From: Hymenobacter oligotrophus | GTDB lineage: Bacteria; Bacteroidota; Bacteroidia; Cytophagales; Hymenobacteraceae | Assembly: GCF_003574965.1 (NCBI RefSeq) | Contig: NZ_CP032317.1 | Coordinates: forward strand, 1,364,001-1,428,000 | Length of the DNA stretch: 64,000 nucleotides | Direction of reading: 5' to 3' | Shown here: piece after piece, positions 43,953 to 53,226 of the stretch | Layout: every line of letters begins with the position of its first letter | Numbering within the stretch: position 1 is the stretch's first letter | The notes under the pieces: generated by a model | What the model saw: the letters and a program-made list of their open reading frames with translations, nothing else | Databases searched by the model: none | Told to the model about the DNA's origin: nothing | Made by a program: the position numbers and the translations under genes

Positions 43953-46391
43953 ATGGTTAAGAACCTCGTCATCGTGGAGTCGCCTGCCAAAGCCAAAACC
44001 ATCGAGGGCTACCTAGGCAAAGACTTTGTCGTTAAGTCAAGCTTCGGGCACGTACGCGATTTGCCAAAGGACAACAACGCCATTGATATCCAGAACGGCT
44101 TCAAGCCAACCTACGTCGTTTCGCCCGATAAGCGCGAGGTAATTTCTCAGCTGAAGAAGCTGGCCAAGGAAGCGGAAACGGTGTGGCTAGCAAGCGACGC
44201 CGACCGCGAGGGCGAAGCCATTTCGTGGCACTTGGCCGAGACCCTCGACCTAACCAACGACAAAACCCGGCGCATCGTGTTCCGGGAGTTGACGAAGAAC
44301 GCCATTCTGAACGCCATCGATTCGCCCCGCGAAATCGACCTGAACTTGGTAAACGCCCAGCAGGCTCGCCGCGTGCTCGACCGCCTCGTGGGCTTCGAGT
44401 TGTCGCCGGTGCTTTGGAAGAAGGTAAAAACCGGGTTGTCGGCGGGCCGCGTGCAGTCGGTGGCGGTGCGCTTGGTGGTGGAGCGCGAGCGTGAAATTCA
44501 GCAGTTTAAAACGTCGTCGGCGTACCGCGTGGTGGCGCGCTTCGACGCCGGCAACGGTGCCGTGCTCGAAGCCGAGTTGCCCCAGCGCCTAAAGACGCTG
44601 GAGGAAGCAGAAGCCTTTTTGGCGCGTTGCGCCGGTGCGGCATACCGCATCGAAACGCTCGAAAAAAAGCCGGGCAAACGCAGCCCTGCGCCGCCCTTTA
44701 CCACATCGACACTGCAGCAGGAAGCTTCGCGCAAGCTGGGCTTTTCGGTGGCGCAAACCATGAGCGTGGCGCAGCGCTTGTACGAAGGCGGCAAAATCAG
44801 CTACATGCGTACCGACTCGGTGAACCTGTCGCAGGAAGCCCTGACGGGCGCCAAAGCCGAAATTAGCCGCGCTTATGGCCCTGAGTATTCGCACACCCGG
44901 CAGTTCAAAACCAAAGCCGCCTCGGCCCAGGAAGCGCACGAAGCTATTCGCCCCACCGATTTTTCGTTGGTAAAAGCCGGCGAAGACTCGGCCGAGCAAC
45001 GCCTCTACGACCTCATTCGCAAGCGCGCCATGGCCTCGCAAATGGCCGACGCCGAGATTGAGCGCACGGTGGCTACCATCGGCATCAGCACGCAGCCCGG
45101 CGTAACGCTCACGGCCACGGGCGAGGTGATTACGTTTGAGGGTTTTCTGAAAGCCTACAGCGAGTCGAAAGACGAAGATGAAAACGACGGCGAATCGTCG
45201 TTTTCGCGTGGGTTGCCGCCCCTAAGCGTGGGCCAGCAACTGCCGCTGCAGCGCCTATCGGCCACGGAGCGTTACGCGCAGCCACCAGCCCGCTACACCG
45301 AAGCTTCGTTGGTGAAAAAGCTGGAGGAAATGGGTATCGGTCGGCCATCGACGTACGCACCCACCATTAGCACCATTCAGAAGCGCGGCTACGTAGAAAA
45401 AGACACCCGCGAAGGCAAGGAGCGCAAGTTCCATGTGCTCACGCTCGACGGCGAGCAGGTGAACACGGAAGTCAAGACGGAAGTGTACGGCGCCGACCGC
45501 GGCAAGCTGTTCCCGACGGACACGGCTATGGTGGTGAACGACTTTTTGGTTGAGCACTTCCCGCTGATCATCGACTACTCTTTCACGGCTAAAGTGGAAG
45601 AAGAATTCGACCGCATTGCCGAAGGACAAGAGGCTTGGGAGCATATGATTGCGGGCTTCTACGGCACGTTCCACGAAACCGTGGAGCGCGGCAAAGAAGT
45701 GGAGCGCGCCGACGTGGGCACCACCCGCCTGATTGGCGACCACCCCGAAACCGGCGATAAAATTTACGCTAAGCTGGGCCGCTTTGGACCCTACGTTCAG
45801 CTGGGCGAAGCCGAAGGCGAAACCAAGCCGGCGTACGCCAATCTGCGCAAAGGCCAGTTCATTGAAACCCTAACGCTGGAGGAGGCGCTGGAGTTATTTA
45901 AGTTGCCGCGCGTGGTAGGCCAGTTCGAGGAAAAGGACATGACGGCTGCCATCGGCCGCTTCGGCCCATACATCCGCCACGACAGCAAGTTTTACTCGCT
46001 TGCCAAAGGCCAGGACCCGCACACCGTAACGCCCGAAGAAGCCGTACAGCTGATTGCGGAAAAGCGTAAGCAGGAGGCCGAAAAAGTAATTCTGACGTTT
46101 GAGCCCGAGGGCCGGGCCGACGTGCAGGTGCTCAACGGCAAATACGGCCCGTACATCGTGTGCGGTGGCAAAAACGTGAAGATCCCGAAGGGCGAAGAAC
46201 CCCGCAGCCTTTCGCTGGAGCGCTGCCTGGAGCTGGCCGAAGCCACGCCCGACAAGCCCAGCCGCGGCCGTTTTGGGGCCAAAAAGGCTGCGGCACCCGC
46301 GGCCAAAGCCCCGGCCAAAAAAGCCGATGGCGCAGCCAAAAAGCCCGCTGCTAAAAAAGCTACGGGCACGGCCAAAAAAGCCGCTAAGTAA
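43953..46391 (+). CDS. topA: DNA topoisomerase I
   Basis: An 812-residue type IA topoisomerase that relaxes negative supercoils. The Toprim domain starts at the N-terminus (LVIVESPAKAKTIEGYLG) and contains DADREGEAI. The catalytic Tyr is Y284 in ISYMRTDSV. The C-terminal repeats are the zinc-free type (GRFGPYVQLG, GRFGPYIRHD, GKYGPYIVCG), followed by a 50-residue Lys/Ala-rich tail that should bind DNA. I chose the ATG at 43953, where the family sequence starts; the longer reading frame has no similarity upstream. Confidence 0.96.
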   Translation: MVKNLVIVESPAKAKTIEGYLGKDFVVKSSFGHVRDLPKDNNAIDIQNGFKPTYVVSPDKREVISQLKKLAKEAETVWLASDADREGEAISWHLAETLDLTNDKTRRIVFRELTKNAILNAIDSPREIDLNLVNAQQARRVLDRLVGFELSPVLWKKVKTGLSAGRVQSVAVRLVVEREREIQQFKTSSAYRVVARFDAGNGAVLEAELPQRLKTLEEAEAFLARCAGAAYRIETLEKKPGKRSPAPPFTTSTLQQEASRKLGFSVAQTMSVAQRLYEGGKISYMRTDSVNLSQEALTGAKAEISRAYGPEYSHTRQFKTKAASAQEAHEAIRPTDFSLVKAGEDSAEQRLYDLIRKRAMASQMADAEIERTVATIGISTQPGVTLTATGEVITFEGFLKAYSESKDEDENDGESSFSRGLPPLSVGQQLPLQRLSATERYAQPPARYTEASLVKKLEEMGIGRPSTYAPTISTIQKRGYVEKDTREGKERKFHVLTLDGEQVNTEVKTEVYGADRGKLFPTDTAMVVNDFLVEHFPLIIDYSFTAKVEEEFDRIAEGQEAWEHMIAGFYGTFHETVERGKEVERADVGTTRLIGDHPETGDKIYAKLGRFGPYVQLGEAEGETKPAYANLRKGQFIETLTLEEALELFKLPRVVGQFEEKDMTAAIGRFGPYIRHDSKFYSLAKGQDPHTVTPEEAVQLIAEKRKQEAEKVILTFEPEGRADVQVLNGKYGPYIVCGGKNVKIPKGEEPRSLSLERCLELAEATPDKPSRGRFGAKKAAAPAAKAPAKKADGAAKKPAAKKATGTAKKAAK

Positions 46392-46409
46392 CCCCGTACT
46401 CCTAGGTAC

Positions 46410-46443
46410 AAAAGCCCCGCCGTTTATAAACGGCGGGGCTTTT
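46410..46443 (+). terminator. Terminator after topA
   Basis: A perfect inverted repeat with 16-base arms (46410-46425 and 46428-46443) with A/T-rich ends, 18 bases after the topA stop. It is next to a CCTAGG site. Confidence 0.88.
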
Positions 46444-46503
46444 GGCATTTTGCGCAACTAGCAAATCACCTACAATATTTTGGGTTGGTTGCGTTGCTAG
46501 CTT

Positions 46504-47406
46504 ATGCGTTCGTTCATGCTTCATTCGGCCCTGGGTCTGGCCTTGCTTTGGGCGGCCGGCAACCCGTTGGCTTCGCCTGATTATGCGCTGCGCTCAACGG
46601 TGCCCAGCCCTAGGTTGCAGGCCGCCAGCCACCACCCCTACAGCTGGCTTATGCGCCCTTACAACGAGCAGCAAACGTTGGCGGCCCGGTTTGCGGTACC
46701 AGTGGGTTGCCAGCGCATTGCGGCTGCTCCTAACTCCTTTGCGCACTGGTTGCGCTACCTGCCGCTGCGGCCAAAAAACACGCCGGTGTACTTGCACAAC
46801 GGCCGCCTGAAAACCCCGCAAACAGTGCATGCGGCCGTGCTCGACCTTGACACCGGCCCGCACGATTTGCAGCAGTGCGCCGATGCCGTGATGCGCCTGC
46901 GTGCAGAGTACCAGTTCACCCAAAATTTCCGGCAAATTCATTTCCGCCTCACCAGTGGCCACGACATTTGGTTTGGCGACTGGGTTGCGGGCCAAGGGTT
47001 TCGGGTGCAAGGCGACGAGGTGCTGCCGGCACCTAGGAACGCCGAAGCCCCCACGCACGCCGCGCTGCGCCGCTACCTCGATCAAATTTTTACCTACGCT
47101 GGCTCGCTTTCGCTTAGCCGCGAGTTGCGGCCGGTGCCGCTGGGCGAGGTGCAACCCGGCGACGTGCTCATCAAAGGCGGCTCGCCGGGCCATGCGGTAA
47201 TGGTGCTCGATGTGGCTGAGCACCCGGCCACCAAGCGCCGGTACGCGCTGCTGGCCCAAAGCTACATGCCCGCCCAAGACATGCACGTGCTGCGAAACCG
47301 GCCCAGTACAGGCCTAGGCGCTTGGTTTTACATCGACCCCGCAGCGGAGTGGCTCGAAACGCCCGAATGGGATTTTACGGCTGCGCAGCTAATGCGCTGG
47401 CAATAG
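46504..47406 (+). CDS. DUF4846 domain protein
   Basis: A 300-residue protein. A hydrophobic N-terminus (about residues 5-20) is a probable signal peptide. The rest matches DUF4846, a family restricted mainly to Bacteroidota. Recognisable blocks are FAHWLRYLPLRP, LQQCADAVMRLRAEY, GSPGHAVMVLDVA and LLAQSYMPAQDMHVL. The conserved His and Gln-Ser in the last blocks suggest an enzyme, perhaps of papain/NlpC-like fold. The family has no established function. The ATG at 46504 is in frame with the signal. Confidence 0.8.
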   Translation: MRSFMLHSALGLALLWAAGNPLASPDYALRSTVPSPRLQAASHHPYSWLMRPYNEQQTLAARFAVPVGCQRIAAAPNSFAHWLRYLPLRPKNTPVYLHNGRLKTPQTVHAAVLDLDTGPHDLQQCADAVMRLRAEYQFTQNFRQIHFRLTSGHDIWFGDWVAGQGFRVQGDEVLPAPRNAEAPTHAALRRYLDQIFTYAGSLSLSRELRPVPLGEVQPGDVLIKGGSPGHAVMVLDVAEHPATKRRYALLAQSYMPAQDMHVLRNRPSTGLGAWFYIDPAAEWLETPEWDFTAAQLMRWQ

Positions 47407-47490
47407 CGGCTCAACTGCCCTAGGTGGTTATGCGTTGAACTGCATCAGGCACCGCGGCCGCCCTAGGTCGCGCCAACGTATTTTGCGCCT

Positions 47491-48198
47491 ATGACTCGCA
47501 AGAAAATAGTGGTACTCACGGGCGCTGGCATTTCGGCCGAAAGCGGCTTGGCTACTTTTCGGGCCTCGGATGGGCTCTGGGAAAACCACCGCGTGGAGGA
47601 CGTTGCTTCGCCCGAAGGTTGGGCCAAAGACCCCGCCCTGGTGCTCGAGTTTTACAACCAGCGCCGCGCCGCTGCCCGCAAAGCGCAGCCCAACGCCGGC
47701 CACCTGGCCCTAGTGGAGCTGGAGCAAGCCTATGAGGTTGTAATTGTAACGCAGAACGTGGACGACTTGCACGAGCGCGCCGGTTCGCGTAGGGTTATAC
47801 ATCTGCACGGCAAGCTGATGGAAGCCCGTAGCACGCGCCACGAGGACCTGGTGTATCCGCTTGAAGAAGACCGGATTGAGCTGGGCCAAACCTGCGAACG
47901 GGGTCATCAGCTGCGCCCCAACATTGTGTGGTTTGGCGAGGCCGTGCCGCTGATGGAGCGGGCTATGGAAGAAACAGCTACCGCCGATATCATGCTGGTG
48001 GTTGGCACCTCGCTGCAGGTATACCCAGCGGCGGGCCTGATTCATTACCTGCCCAGCAACTGCCCGCTTTACGTCGTCGACCCGGGTTTGTCCGGGGTTA
48101 CGCGGCGCGGCAATGTGGAGCTGATTGCCCAGCCCGCTACCGTGGGCGTGCCTCGCTTGGTGCAGCAGCTGCTCAGCCAAGCCTCGGCGGGCCGGTAG
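47491..48198 (+). CDS. NAD-dependent protein deacylase (sirtuin, CobB type)
   Basis: A 235-residue sirtuin that removes acyl groups from lysines using NAD. NAD-binding blocks are GAGISAESGLATFR and TQNVDDLHERAG, and the catalytic His is in IHLHGKL. The YNQR block near residue 52 matches the Tyr-Arg pair of class III sirtuins that prefer succinyl or malonyl lysine. The four-Cys zinc site is not present: only one Cys (TCERGHQLRP) is left in that loop, as in several Bacteroidota homologues. The start is ATG. It ends 157 bases before the next gene. Confidence 0.9.
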   Translation: MTRKKIVVLTGAGISAESGLATFRASDGLWENHRVEDVASPEGWAKDPALVLEFYNQRRAAARKAQPNAGHLALVELEQAYEVVIVTQNVDDLHERAGSRRVIHLHGKLMEARSTRHEDLVYPLEEDRIELGQTCERGHQLRPNIVWFGEAVPLMERAMEETATADIMLVVGTSLQVYPAAGLIHYLPSNCPLYVVDPGLSGVTRRGNVELIAQPATVGVPRLVQQLLSQASAGR

Positions 48199-48355
48199 CC
48201 CCAACGGCCAGTGCCCTTGCGGGCGGCAACCATCGTTGTGCGGCAGGGCATGTTACTGTTGGGTTATCCGCCTAGGTGCTTTTCGCGTAGGTAGTGCATT
48301 TGGTGCTCCGCGTCGCCGTGCGGGTGGGGCGCCATTGCCCCACTTTTGCTTCTTT

Positions 48356-51300
48356 ATGAGCCATATCTACCGCCGCTTACTCGTGGCTGGTTTACTGCTA
48401 ACGGCTATCTTGCCCGCCCGTTCGCAGTCGGTGCCGGCTGCGCACCATGTGTACTTATTGGGCAACACAGCCGGTCCCATTCCGGAAGCCCGGCTACGAA
48501 CCTTGCGTCGCACCTTGGAGCAAGAAAGCACTCCATTTACGGTGGTGCACCTAGGCGATGTAGTCGGCAATCAGGGCCTGTCGGAAAAGCAGGATACCAC
48601 CCGCGCCGCGCTCGAAGCCCGCGCCGATGCCTTATTGGCCCTGGTGAAGGACCTGCCCAACGGCCAGATTTACTTTGTGCCGGGCGACAAGGACTGGAAC
48701 AACTCGGGCCGCGACGGGCAAAAAAGCGTGCGGCGCCTGGAGAAGTACCTCGAAGAGCAGGCCGGCGGCCGGAACATATTTTTGCCGAGCAACGGCTGCC
48801 CCGGCCCCGAAATCGTGGACGTGGCCCCGCTGGTACGCTTGGTGGCCCTAAACACGCCGTGGTGGTCGCACCCCTTCGACCGGCCCGAAGCGCCCGATAC
48901 CGAATGCAAAACCATGTCGGCCGGCGAGTTTCGGGAGCAACTGCAAGATGTGCTCGACGAAACCCGCGGCCGCAACGTGCTGCTGGTGGGCCACCAACCG
49001 GTGGTCAGCAACGGCACCTACGGCGGTTTTCAGCCCCTGAAGCGCCACCTCTCCCCGCCCGTGCTGGGCACCATCAACGCGGCGTACCGGCAAAACGTGG
49101 GCACCCCGCGCGACATGGCCTCGCCGGGTTACCAGGCGTTCCGCAAAACCATGCTGAGCACGCTGAAGGAGCACCCCAACGCGCTGTACGTAGCCGCCCA
49201 CGATTTCAACCTGCAGCTCACGCCCTTCGAGCAGAATTACCACTTGGTGTCGGGCAGCTTTGCGCACGTCGAGCCGGTGGCCAGCAACGCCGCTTCGCTC
49301 TACAACAAAGCCGAGCCCGGCTACACCCGCCTCGATTACTTTGTCGACGGCACCGTGAAGGCGGTGTTCATCACCTTCGACAAGCGCAACAACGGTGCTA
49401 CCCAAGAGGCTTTTGCAGCCACCTTGTTTCAGTCGGCTTGCCTGCCCGCCAGCAAAACGGTAGCTACCAACCCTTACCTTTCCGACTGCCCTTCGGCCCC
49501 GGCTGCGGCCAGCGCACCTAGGGCCGATGGCCCCGCGGCCGCCACCGCCACCGCCACCGTTACGCCCGGCCCGCAGTACCGCGCCCACGGCCTGCAACAA
49601 CCGCTGATGGGCCCGCTGTACCGCAGCTCCTGGACGCAGCCCGTAACCGTGCCCGTGCTCGACCTCGCCACCGAAAAAGGCGGCTTGCAGCCGTATAAGC
49701 GCGGCGGCGGCCGCCAAACCACTTCGCTGAAATTTGTTGCGGCCGATAGCTCGGAGTACACTTTCCGCTCGGTTGATAAGGACGTTACCAAAATTCTGCC
49801 GCCCGAGCTGCGCAACTCCGTAGCGGCCGACATCCTGCGCGACATCACGCCCACGGCGCACCCGTACTCGGCGCTGGTGGTGGCACCGCTGCTCGACCGC
49901 ACCGACATTTTGCACGCGCGCCCTAGGTTGTTTGCCCTGCCCGACAACCAACAGCTGGGCCCGTTTCGCGAGCAGTACGCCGGTTTGCTCGGCACGCTCG
50001 AAGAAGACCCGTGGGATAAGAAAGACAACCTGCCCGGCTTTGGCGGCGCCTACGAAGTGCGACGTTCCTTCAGCATGTTTCGGCAGCTTTACAAAGACCA
50101 CGACAACCGCGTCGATGCCGTAGCCCTGGGCAAAGCCCGCGCTTTTGATATGCTGGTGGCCGACTTCGGCAAGCACGACGACAACTGGAAGTGGGCCGAG
50201 TACGACGAAGGCAAGCAGAAAACTTTCAAGCCCATTCCGCGCGACCGTGACCAGTCGTTTACACTCTGGAACGGCGCCCTAACCTGGATTGCCAACCGCG
50301 AGTGGGCCGTGCCGAGCATCGAAGATTTCGGCGAGCATTTCCGCGACCTGGAAAGCCTGAACTGGCCCGCCCGCCACCTCGACCGCGCCCTGCTGCAGTC
50401 GCTCACGCGCGACGATTGGCGGCGCATTGGCCAGTACCTGCAGCAGCGCATTACGCCCGCAGCCATCGATTCAGCTACGGCGCAGCTGCCCCCGGAAATC
50501 CAAGGCCTTTCGGGCCGCGATATCAACCGCAAGCTAAAAACCCGAATTCAGGAGCTGCCCCAAGCCCTCGACAAATATTACCTGATGCTGGCCCGCGACG
50601 TGGACGTGGTGGGCTCGAACAAGGCCGAAGTATTTGAGGTAGAGCGCCTAGGTGGCGGCAACGTGCGGGTGCGCGTGAGCAAGAAAGACGACGCAGGCAA
50701 CGCCAAAGGCGAGCCGTTTTTCGAGCGCACGTTTGTGCGGGGCGAAACGCGCGACATCCGCCTTTACGGGCTCGATGGCAAAGACGCGTTCCGGCTTGCG
50801 GGAGCTGCGCCCGGCAGCATTCGGGTGCGTATTATCGGCGGCGAAGGCAAAGATCAGATCAGCAACAACTCCGGCGGCGGCCGCACCGAAGTGTACGACG
50901 CGCTAGGTACCGAACTGCAAGCCACCACGCCCACCGTCGACCGGCGCTCCGACCGCCTCGGCGTGAACCACTACAACCGCAACGCGTTTGAGTACGACGG
51001 CTACGCGCCGCGCGGCGGCTTGCTGTTCAACCGCAACGACGGCTTTGGCGTAGCGGCCGGGTTCGATTGGGTGAAGCAGGGTTTCCGCAAACCCGATTAC
51101 CGCGTGCGCTACGGCATTGATGCGCAATACACCACCGGCGGCAACCGGCAAGTTACCGGCAACGTGCGCTGGCGCTACCTCATCGGCAAAACCGATTTTG
51201 GCGTGCGCGCTACTTATGGCAACTACTTCCCGTTCTACAACTTCTTCGGGCTGGGCAACAACACCCGCAAAGACGACGCCCTGTTCGAGGACAACTTTTA

Positions 51301-52081
51301 CCGGGCGCGCTACCGCGGCTACCAAACCGAGGCGTTTTTCGAGCGCGTGTTCCGGCAAAAAAGCGTGCTGCGCGTGGGCCCCGTGTACGAGCAGTACCAA
51401 AGCAACTTTGCCCGCAACAGCTACCTAGGGCAATTGGTAGCCGGCGAGCAGCCCACCCCCACCGCCGACGAACCCGTGCCCGAGGTGGCTTTCCAGCGTT
51501 TGCTGGGCGGCCGCGCCGTGCTCGATGTGGATTTCCGCGACCGTAAGCAGTTCGCGCGCAAGGGCGTACGCCTCTACGGCGAGCATACCACGTGGCGGCA
51601 GCTCAACCAAGGCAAGCGCACCTTTGGCCTCACGGAGGGCTTTGCCGAGTACTACGGCACGGCCCGCCTAGGTATTCCGGTAACGCTGGTGGTAAAGGGC
51701 GGCGGCGGCAAAAACTACGGCCCCGTCGACGAAATCCCGTTCTACAAATTCACCCAACTGGGTTTGCGCCAAAACCTGCGCGGCTACGTGCGCAACCGCT
51801 TCACCGGCGACGCCTCGCTGTACCTGAACTCGGAGCTGCGCCTCTCGTTGGGCTACGCCAACACACAGTTTTTGCCGTTTTACTACGGCGTGTTCGGTTT
51901 CTACGACCAAGGCCAGGTGTACTACAAAGGCACGGCGGCCGGCGGGTGGCACCGCGGCTACGGCGGTGGTTTTTACATCGCGCCGGTGTATGAAACGCTG
52001 GCTTTGTCGGTTTCGGTGCAGCGCTCCGCCGAGGAAAACTACCTGCTGCAGTTTGGCTTGGGCTTCCGCATCGATCAGTAA
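48356..52081 (+). CDS. Exported metallophosphoesterase-like protein fused to outer-membrane beta-barrel
   Basis: A 1241-residue protein. The ATG at 48356 gives a signal peptide ending at SRSQ-like ARSQS, near residue 23; the long upstream reading frame is not coding. Residues about 30-300 resemble a calcineurin-type phosphoesterase (VHLGDVVGN, FVPGDKDWNN, LVGHQPVVSNG, AHDFNLQ), but the first Asp-x-His block reads LLGNTAG. A central region (about 380-850) is followed by a BamA/TamA-type barrel with strands ending LQFGLGFRI at the C-terminus. It should sit in the outer membrane with the esterase part in the periplasm. The substrate is unknown. Confidence 0.78.
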   Translation: MSHIYRRLLVAGLLLTAILPARSQSVPAAHHVYLLGNTAGPIPEARLRTLRRTLEQESTPFTVVHLGDVVGNQGLSEKQDTTRAALEARADALLALVKDLPNGQIYFVPGDKDWNNSGRDGQKSVRRLEKYLEEQAGGRNIFLPSNGCPGPEIVDVAPLVRLVALNTPWWSHPFDRPEAPDTECKTMSAGEFREQLQDVLDETRGRNVLLVGHQPVVSNGTYGGFQPLKRHLSPPVLGTINAAYRQNVGTPRDMASPGYQAFRKTMLSTLKEHPNALYVAAHDFNLQLTPFEQNYHLVSGSFAHVEPVASNAASLYNKAEPGYTRLDYFVDGTVKAVFITFDKRNNGATQEAFAATLFQSACLPASKTVATNPYLSDCPSAPAAASAPRADGPAAATATATVTPGPQYRAHGLQQPLMGPLYRSSWTQPVTVPVLDLATEKGGLQPYKRGGGRQTTSLKFVAADSSEYTFRSVDKDVTKILPPELRNSVAADILRDITPTAHPYSALVVAPLLDRTDILHARPRLFALPDNQQLGPFREQYAGLLGTLEEDPWDKKDNLPGFGGAYEVRRSFSMFRQLYKDHDNRVDAVALGKARAFDMLVADFGKHDDNWKWAEYDEGKQKTFKPIPRDRDQSFTLWNGALTWIANREWAVPSIEDFGEHFRDLESLNWPARHLDRALLQSLTRDDWRRIGQYLQQRITPAAIDSATAQLPPEIQGLSGRDINRKLKTRIQELPQALDKYYLMLARDVDVVGSNKAEVFEVERLGGGNVRVRVSKKDDAGNAKGEPFFERTFVRGETRDIRLYGLDGKDAFRLAGAAPGSIRVRIIGGEGKDQISNNSGGGRTEVYDALGTELQATTPTVDRRSDRLGVNHYNRNAFEYDGYAPRGGLLFNRNDGFGVAAGFDWVKQGFRKPDYRVRYGIDAQYTTGGNRQVTGNVRWRYLIGKTDFGVRATYGNYFPFYNFFGLGNNTRKDDALFEDNFYRARYRGYQTEAFFERVFRQKSVLRVGPVYEQYQSNFARNSYLGQLVAGEQPTPTADEPVPEVAFQRLLGGRAVLDVDFRDRKQFARKGVRLYGEHTTWRQLNQGKRTFGLTEGFAEYYGTARLGIPVTLVVKGGGGKNYGPVDEIPFYKFTQLGLRQNLRGYVRNRFTGDASLYLNSELRLSLGYANTQFLPFYYGVFGFYDQGQVYYKGTAAGGWHRGYGGGFYIAPVYETLALSVSVQRSAEENYLLQFGLGFRIDQ

Positions 52082-52129
52082 GTAGTAGGCGTGCCGAGTA
52101 AATTACGGCCGGGTTATTCCGGGCCTTTT

Positions 52130-52137
52130 TACCTTTG
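52130..52137 (+). promoter_or_regulatory. TAnnTTTG -7 element upstream of the ppx/gppA gene
   Basis: A TACCTTTG lies 29 bases before the ATG and matches the phylum -7 consensus. No well-spaced -33 TTG was found. Confidence 0.4.
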
Positions 52138-52166
52138 CCTCTCTTCTCTCTTTTACCGCTTCTTCC

Positions 52167-53144
52167 ATGGAATACCCGCTGCTGAAACTAGCCGCCATCG
52201 ACATCGGCTCCAACGCTGTCCGCTGTCAGATATCCGCCGTGCTAGAGTTTGGCGGCAACTACAGGCTTAAGCGCGTGGAGTACGTGCGCTATCCGTTGCG
52301 CCTGGGCGAAGATGTGTTTGCCACCGGGCGCATTTCGCCGGCCAAGGAAGAGAAGTTTGTGAAATTTCTGCACGCGCTCAAGCTGCTGATGGAAGTGCAC
52401 GACGTGGCGCATTACCTAATTTGCTCTACCTCGGCTATGCGTTCGGCCGAAAACGGCCAAGCCATTGCCGAGCGCATGAAGCGTGAGTTGGGCATCGACG
52501 TGCAAATCATTGATGGGCAGTCCGAAGCGGCGTACGTGAACCGCGTTATCATGCAGTTGCTCGAAGACAAGCGCCACTACCTGCACATCGACGTTGGCGG
52601 CGGCAGCACCGAGTTCAACCTATACTCGGAGCGCCGCAAGGTGGCTTCGCAGTCGTTCGAGGTCGGCTCGATTCGGCGCTTGCAAAACGACGGGCAACCC
52701 GGCGCGCAGCTGCAGGACACCTGGCAGCAAATGGAAACCTGGGTAAAGGAAAATGCCCGGCGCTACCACGTTACGCGCGCCATTGGCACCGGCGGCAACA
52801 TCAACAAAATCTACGCCCTGGCCCAGCTGCCGCTCGATCAGCCCATTTCGCGTCGCCAGATCAAGGACATTCTCACCCGCCTGCGCGGCATGAGCATGGA
52901 CGAGCGCGTGAACCTGCTCATGCTCAACCCCGACCGCGCCGACGTCATCGTGCCCGCCGGCCAAATCTACCTTTCGGCCATGGAGTGGTCGGGCGCCAAG
53001 GACATGCTCGTGCCCGACATCGGCCTCAAGGACGGCATGCTACAAGCCTTGTTTGAAGACCACTTCGAGGAAATCCGGCCCATTACCGATCAGTCGCACC
53101 GAATGCCGGTGCCCGTAATCCAAAAAGATTCGGAGGGTTCCTAA
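52167..53144 (+). CDS. Ppx/GppA family exopolyphosphatase
   Basis: A 325-residue phosphatase of the ASKHA fold. The N-terminal phosphate loop is LAAIDIGSNAVR, the second block is TSAMRSAENG, and the third is HIDVGGGSTEFNL. It should release phosphate from polyphosphate, or convert pppGpp to ppGpp; the short form without the extra C-terminal domains is common in Bacteroidota. It faces ppk1, which makes polyphosphate, across a shared terminator. The stop codon lies inside the left arm of that hairpin. Confidence 0.9.
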   Translation: MEYPLLKLAAIDIGSNAVRCQISAVLEFGGNYRLKRVEYVRYPLRLGEDVFATGRISPAKEEKFVKFLHALKLLMEVHDVAHYLICSTSAMRSAENGQAIAERMKRELGIDVQIIDGQSEAAYVNRVIMQLLEDKRHYLHIDVGGGSTEFNLYSERRKVASQSFEVGSIRRLQNDGQPGAQLQDTWQQMETWVKENARRYHVTRAIGTGGNINKIYALAQLPLDQPISRRQIKDILTRLRGMSMDERVNLLMLNPDRADVIVPAGQIYLSAMEWSGAKDMLVPDIGLKDGMLQALFEDHFEEIRPITDQSHRMPVPVIQKDSEGS

Positions 53145-53190
53145 AGCAAAAGACCCGAGTGCTCGGCGCTCGGGTCTTTTGCTTTAGGAA
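53138..53190. terminator. Bidirectional terminator between ppx and ppk1
   Basis: A perfect inverted repeat with 22-base arms (53138-53159 and 53169-53190) and a nine-base loop. The TAA of the ppx gene is part of the left arm. A second palindromic pair of CCTAGG sites (53200-53219) lies next to it. Confidence 0.9.
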
Positions 53191-53226
53191 CTTGCTGGCA
53201 CCTAGGGCCAAGCCCTAGGTCAGCGA

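Noticed and set aside
48848-50176. 442-codon reading frame on the minus strand
   Set aside because: It is antisense to the phosphoesterase/barrel gene and has low-complexity Ala/Val/Arg composition with no motif.
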